Below are positions 7,319-9,407 of a stretch of 9,407 nucleotides of DNA, piece by piece; within the stretch, counting starts at the first letter, position 1, and every line of letters starts with the position of its first letter. The notes under the pieces are model-generated. The model worked only from the letters and a program-made list of their open reading frames with translations, was not told the origin of the DNA and did not search any database. Source of the DNA: Fibrobacteres bacterium CG2_30_45_31 (GTDB taxonomy: Bacteria; Fibrobacterota; Fibrobacteria; Fibrobacterales; Fibrobacteraceae); the NCBI GenBank assembly GCA_001873075.1, contig MNYL01000170.1:1-9407 (forward strand). The letters are read 5' to 3'. Made by a program: the position numbers and the translations under genes.

Positions 7319-7388
7319 GCTTCAAAGCACTCTGTTTTGCTTCAACAAAAAACAGCCTTCATAAGCGATTCGATGACCTGATTCGCTT
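7319..7388 (-). promoter_or_regulatory. Repeats in the upstream region of the large GLUG gene
   Basis: Several short symmetries sit 55-120 bases before the start. A direct repeat GCTTCAA occurs at 7319-7325 and 7339-7345, exactly 20 bp apart, about two helical turns. CTGTTTT (7332-7338) faces AAAACAG (7349-7355) as an inverted repeat, and AAGCGA (7363-7368) faces TCGCTT (7383-7388). They could be regulator binding sites in an AT-rich promoter, but I cannot place -35 and -10 boxes with confidence. Confidence 0.25.
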
Positions 7389-7451
7389 CCATCTACAGAG
7401 ACTTCGAATGTATTCTTGAATGTGTTGGCGGAGCTGATAGTAAAAGATTGT

Positions 7452-7492
7452 ACAAAAAGCGCCCCGGCCGCAAAAAGCAAGCCGGAGCGTTT
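7452..7492 (-). terminator. Intrinsic terminator of the CDGSH gene
   Basis: The stem 7457-7468 pairs with 7481-7492 around a 12-base loop, about 11 pairs with one C/A mismatch and a GC-rich core CCGGC/GCCGG. Read on the minus strand it is followed by TTTTTGT. It lies 22 bases past the TGA of the CDGSH frame, as expected for that gene's terminator. Confidence 0.75.
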
Positions 7493-7513
7493 GGAGCGTC
7501 ATAACTTACAGGA

Positions 7514-7710
7514 TCAGATCTTTGTGTGTGAGCCGTTGCAGAACGGCGGGTTCTTCGTCATCTTGCATCCGCACAGATGGTATTCGCCGTCCTTGTCCAC
7601 CTTGAAAGCCTTGGGGGTGAAAGACGTACCGTGATGTGAACCGTCGCAGAAAGGCTGATTCTTGCTCCTGCCGCAGGAGCACCAGTGATATTCCTTCTGT
7701 TCTTACCCAT
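7514..7710 (-). pseudogene. Small two-motif CDGSH iron-sulfur protein, frame broken next to the start codon
   Basis: The minus frame ending in TGA at 7514-7516 encodes a 60-residue stretch with two CDGSH-type cluster sites. The first is CSCGRSKNQPFCDGSH; the second is CGCKMTKNPPFCNGSH, where Asp is replaced by Asn. Each supplies the three Cys and one His that bind a [2Fe-2S] cluster in this family (mitoNEET-like; redox or iron-sulfur roles in the cytosol). In this frame TAA lies only three codons before EYHWCSCG and no start follows it. An ATG at 7708-7710 opens MGKN in another frame. One additional A in AAGAACAG (near 7700) would join them as MGKKQKEYHWCSCG, giving a normal 65-residue protein. 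The coding part is otherwise undamaged and has its own terminator, so a sequencing error is as likely as real inactivation. No clear ribosome binding site is seen. Confidence 0.8.
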
Positions 7711-7802
7711 TTGAATAATTGAACCAGATCGAGGATAAACTCTGTACGAAGGAATATAACGACCCTTTCAAGGGTAGCAAGTAATCAATCCACTTAGGCT
7801 TG

Positions 7803-7836
7803 AACAAAGAGAAAACCCGCGTCATTAAGGCGCAGG
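7803..7836 (-). terminator. Terminator-like hairpin on the minus strand
   Basis: On the minus strand CCTGCG and CGCGGG (complements of 7831-7836 and 7816-7821; one G·U pair) enclose a 9-base loop and are followed by TTTTCTCTTTG. The loop contains TAATGA, the stop codons of the interrupted minus frame described at 7825-8340, which suggests the hairpin ends that transcript. Confidence 0.5.
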
Positions 7837-7862
7837 CTGTTCCAAGCCCTTATAAGGCTCTT

Positions 7863-7892
7863 TCAAGCCACCCCGCTTTGGGGTGGTCTTGA
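7863..7892. repeat. Strong 12-bp hairpin
   Basis: TCAAG-CCACCCC (7863-7874) pairs with GGGGTGG-t-CTTGA (7880-7892) around a 5-base loop GCTTT, with a single bulged T. No T-tract follows on either strand. Imperfect hairpins of this shape are known near the right ends of IS200/IS605-type elements, but no transposase or tnpB is visible here, so that link is weak. Confidence 0.45.
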
Positions 7893-8167
7893 CTTTATCT
7901 GCAACTTCGTTTTCCATCGCGTCTCCGACGCGCCGCATCCTGAAAAAGCGACGTCTCAGAAATATACTTCATACCGCTAGAGTCCTGAACAAATTCATCA
8001 ATTCCTCTGGAACGTTTGTAAACACTGGGCTCGATTCAATCTTGAATTCCGAAAGGGTGCTTCTTGCCGGGTCATAAAAATGGCAGCTTTAAGTTGATTT
8101 CGCAAGCTCACAATCCGTCAAGTTCTTGTCTCGGACACGAATCCGTACCTATGGAAACTCGCTTCGG

Positions 8168-8228
8168 CATGCCGCGTCCACAATCGTCTCCAGCCGTTTT
8201 GAGCGGTAAGCCGTCCGGCGGACCGGAC
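8168..8228. repeat. GC-rich palindromes in the gene-free region before the GH16 gene
   Basis: CGGCATGCCG is a perfect 10-base palindrome starting in the CTTCGGCATG stretch (about 8165-8174). GTCCGG (8213-8218) and CCGGAC (8223-8228) form a perfect 6-bp stem with a CGGA loop. The whole stretch from about 8040 to 8330 has no intact gene. It might be a folded RNA, a leader of the GH16 gene, or remnant DNA. Confidence 0.3.
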
Positions 8229-8424
8229 ACGCCACGGAAGCAAACAAGCCCCGTTCAGAACACGCTGTGGCCATGAAATCGAACGCCGCGCGACCGAGTC
8301 GCATAACCACCGACATACCGCAGCAGCATCCTCACTTCCGCTTTTTTACATTCTTTACGCCCCATTCCAGACCGCTGAAACTTACTTTTTCTTCAGGGTT
8401 TGTTTCTTCAAGTTTGGGGCATTC

Positions 8425-9407
8425 ATGACATACCAGCATTTTGCCGCTCTAATAGCGGTGCTTTTTGCTTATATCAGCGCAGAGCCGCCACCTTCACTGG
8501 AAGGGTGGAATAACGTCTTTGAGGATGAATTCGAAGGTTCCTCCCTGGATACCACAAAATGGAACCCGACTTATAACTGGGGGCACACGCACAATCACCG
8601 CGCCTACTGCGTTGCGGAAAATGTTCTTGTAGAAAACGGTCTTCTCCGCATCAAAGGCGAGGATTCGCGCGACCCCGATGCTCCAGAGACCACCACAAGC
8701 GGCGGCAAGACCTATTCCCTGGATTACACCTCCGGCGCCATTGACACCCGGGGAAAATTCAGCATAAAGTACGGCTACATTGAGGGGCGTTTCAAGGCAC
8801 CATCCCAACTGGGAACCTGGCCTGCCTTCTGGACGCTGCAGGACGGCTGGCCTCCGGAAATTGATATTCTGGAAATCCCGAAAGAAAGAACGATACATCA
8901 TTATTACATGCACTACACAGATCCGGACTGGTACGCAGATCACGGCGCGGCCTGGGATCATGAAGCCTCCTTCGGCGGGACACACACAGGGGCGGACAAA
9001 TCCGCCGGTTTCCACAACTACGGCGTGGAATGGGATGCCTCTTCGATGAACTTCTATTTCGATGACAAGCGTATTGCGAGCTATTCCCGACCCACAGAAA
9101 TCAGCCAGGCCAGTGCCATGTACATCATTGTCAATCTAGCCATCGGCGGCTGGGCCGGGGACGACATCGAGGTGACAGAAAACAACCCGGCCTATTTCGA
9201 GGCGGAATGGATCCGTGTCTGGAAAAAGAAGGCCTCCTTGCCTGATTCAGTCCGCATCCTTTCCGTAGCCCAAGGGAAATGTATGATTCCCTCTGAAAAC
9301 ACCCTTGTACTCGGCGACTGCACAGACAGCACCGCGTACGTCACCCTCCAGCGCATGAGCGGAACGACCTACCGCATCAACTTTGGGGAGAAAGTGCTGG
9401 AGATCCC
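8425..9407 (+). CDS. Secreted glycoside hydrolase family 16 endo-beta-glucanase (laminarinase/lichenase type), 3' end beyond the window
   Basis: The frame opens at ATG 8425 and stays open to the last base (327 codons visible). Residues 1-19 (MTYQHFAALIAVLFAYISA) are a signal peptide. Residues about 29-268 form a GH16 jelly-roll domain. It contains the catalytic motif EIDILE with nucleophile Glu145, Asp147 and acid/base Glu150, flanked by family hallmarks FEDEFEG, YGYIEGRFKAP…GTWPAFWTL, HNYGVEWD, MYIIVNLAIGG and AEWIRVWKK. The order is the ordinary one, not circularly permuted as in the known F. succinogenes lichenase. GH16 enzymes of this type cleave beta-1,3- or mixed beta-1,3/1,4-glucans; which one cannot be decided here. 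From about residue 273 a second region begins (VAQGKCMIPSENTLVLGDCTDS, then TYRINFGEKVLEI), possibly a ricin-like carbohydrate-binding module; this is a guess. GGGG at 8416-8419 is a modest ribosome binding site. It is on the opposite strand to the GLUG/FISUMP block. Confidence 0.9.
   Translation, partial: MTYQHFAALIAVLFAYISAEPPPSLEGWNNVFEDEFEGSSLDTTKWNPTYNWGHTHNHRAYCVAENVLVENGLLRIKGEDSRDPDAPETTTSGGKTYSLDYTSGAIDTRGKFSIKYGYIEGRFKAPSQLGTWPAFWTLQDGWPPEIDILEIPKERTIHHYYMHYTDPDWYADHGAAWDHEASFGGTHTGADKSAGFHNYGVEWDASSMNFYFDDKRIASYSRPTEISQASAMYIIVNLAIGGWAGDDIEVTENNPAYFEAEWIRVWKKKASLPDSVRILSVAQGKCMIPSENTLVLGDCTDSTAYVTLQRMSGTTYRINFGEKVLEI

Larger units (their letters stand above)
7825..8340 (-). pseudogene. 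Possible decayed minus-strand gene (unrecognised)
   Basis: One minus frame runs from about 8340 to a TAA at 7825-7827 with only three internal stops in about 170 codons. The final part looks protein-like: SSPVFTNVPEELMNLF, and after a stop MRRVGDAMENEVADKVKTTP continuing to KEPYKGLEQPAP. A neighbouring frame supplies SSGMKYISETSLFQDAARR just where the first is interrupted. Switching frames twice would therefore give one continuous helical C-terminus. The end coincides with a terminator-like hairpin. I do not recognise the family, and the upstream half (8060-8340) is less convincing and may be structured noncoding DNA. Treat as a hypothesis. Confidence 0.25.

Noticed and set aside
7416..7634. 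72-codon open frame on the + strand
   Set aside because: Antisense to the CDGSH coding stretch and its terminator, which have specific motif support.
7883..8077. 64-codon open frame on the + strand
   Set aside because: No recognisable features or ribosome binding site; it lies opposite the interrupted minus frame, which is the more protein-like reading.
8494..9015. 173-codon open frame on the minus strand
   Set aside because: Antisense to the GH16 gene, whose sense translation carries the complete catalytic motif and signal peptide.
1..9407. CRISPR array or insertion sequence
   Set aside because: No regularly spaced direct repeats of suitable length and no transposase-like protein occur anywhere; the periodic patterns seen are GLUG protein repeats.

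Overview
The window most likely comes from a Fibrobacter-type bacterium (gut or rumen Fibrobacteres). The evidence is a FISUMP-domain lipoprotein with runs of four serines as linkers, two secreted GLUG-repeat proteins with C-terminal sorting-type tails, and a secreted GH16 glucanase. This is judged from protein features only; there is no rRNA or other taxonomic marker here.

Layout. The + strand opens with the last 113 codons of htpG (1-342), closed by a clear intrinsic terminator (382-417). Positions 420-1142 hold no convincing gene. They contain a dense run of small hairpins (512-674), a GC-rich nested hairpin (724-779), and a second hairpin series (991-1143) that runs into the stop codon of the next gene. 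A minus-strand block follows, read from right to left: a 962-aa GLUG-repeat protein (7266-4378), a shorter GLUG-repeat paralogue (3952-2182) whose signal peptide lies in a different frame from its body, and a FISUMP lipoprotein (2141-1143) only 40 bp downstream. The last two probably form one transcription unit; a candidate promoter lies at 3992-4021. Further right on the minus strand is a two-motif CDGSH iron-sulfur protein (7710-7514). Its reading frame is broken by one apparently missing base just after the start, and it ends at a terminator (7452-7492).

Positions 7711-8424 have no intact gene. They hold a minus frame interrupted by only three stops that ends inside a terminator-like hairpin (a possible decayed gene), a strong 12-bp hairpin at 7863-7892 and GC-rich palindromes at 8168-8228. 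On the + strand, a GH16 endo-beta-glucanase starts at 8425 and runs off the window, with the ExDxxE catalytic motif intact.

How the genes fit together. Most are envelope or secreted proteins: two GLUG solenoid-like proteins and one FISUMP lipoprotein, probably displayed or adhesive, beside a secreted polysaccharide-degrading enzyme. HtpG and the CDGSH protein are housekeeping neighbours. The main oddities are two apparent single-base frameshifts at A/T tracts (about 3801 and 7700) and two strongly structured noncoding stretches. I found no complete novel system, CRISPR array, transposase, reverse transcriptase or tRNA.
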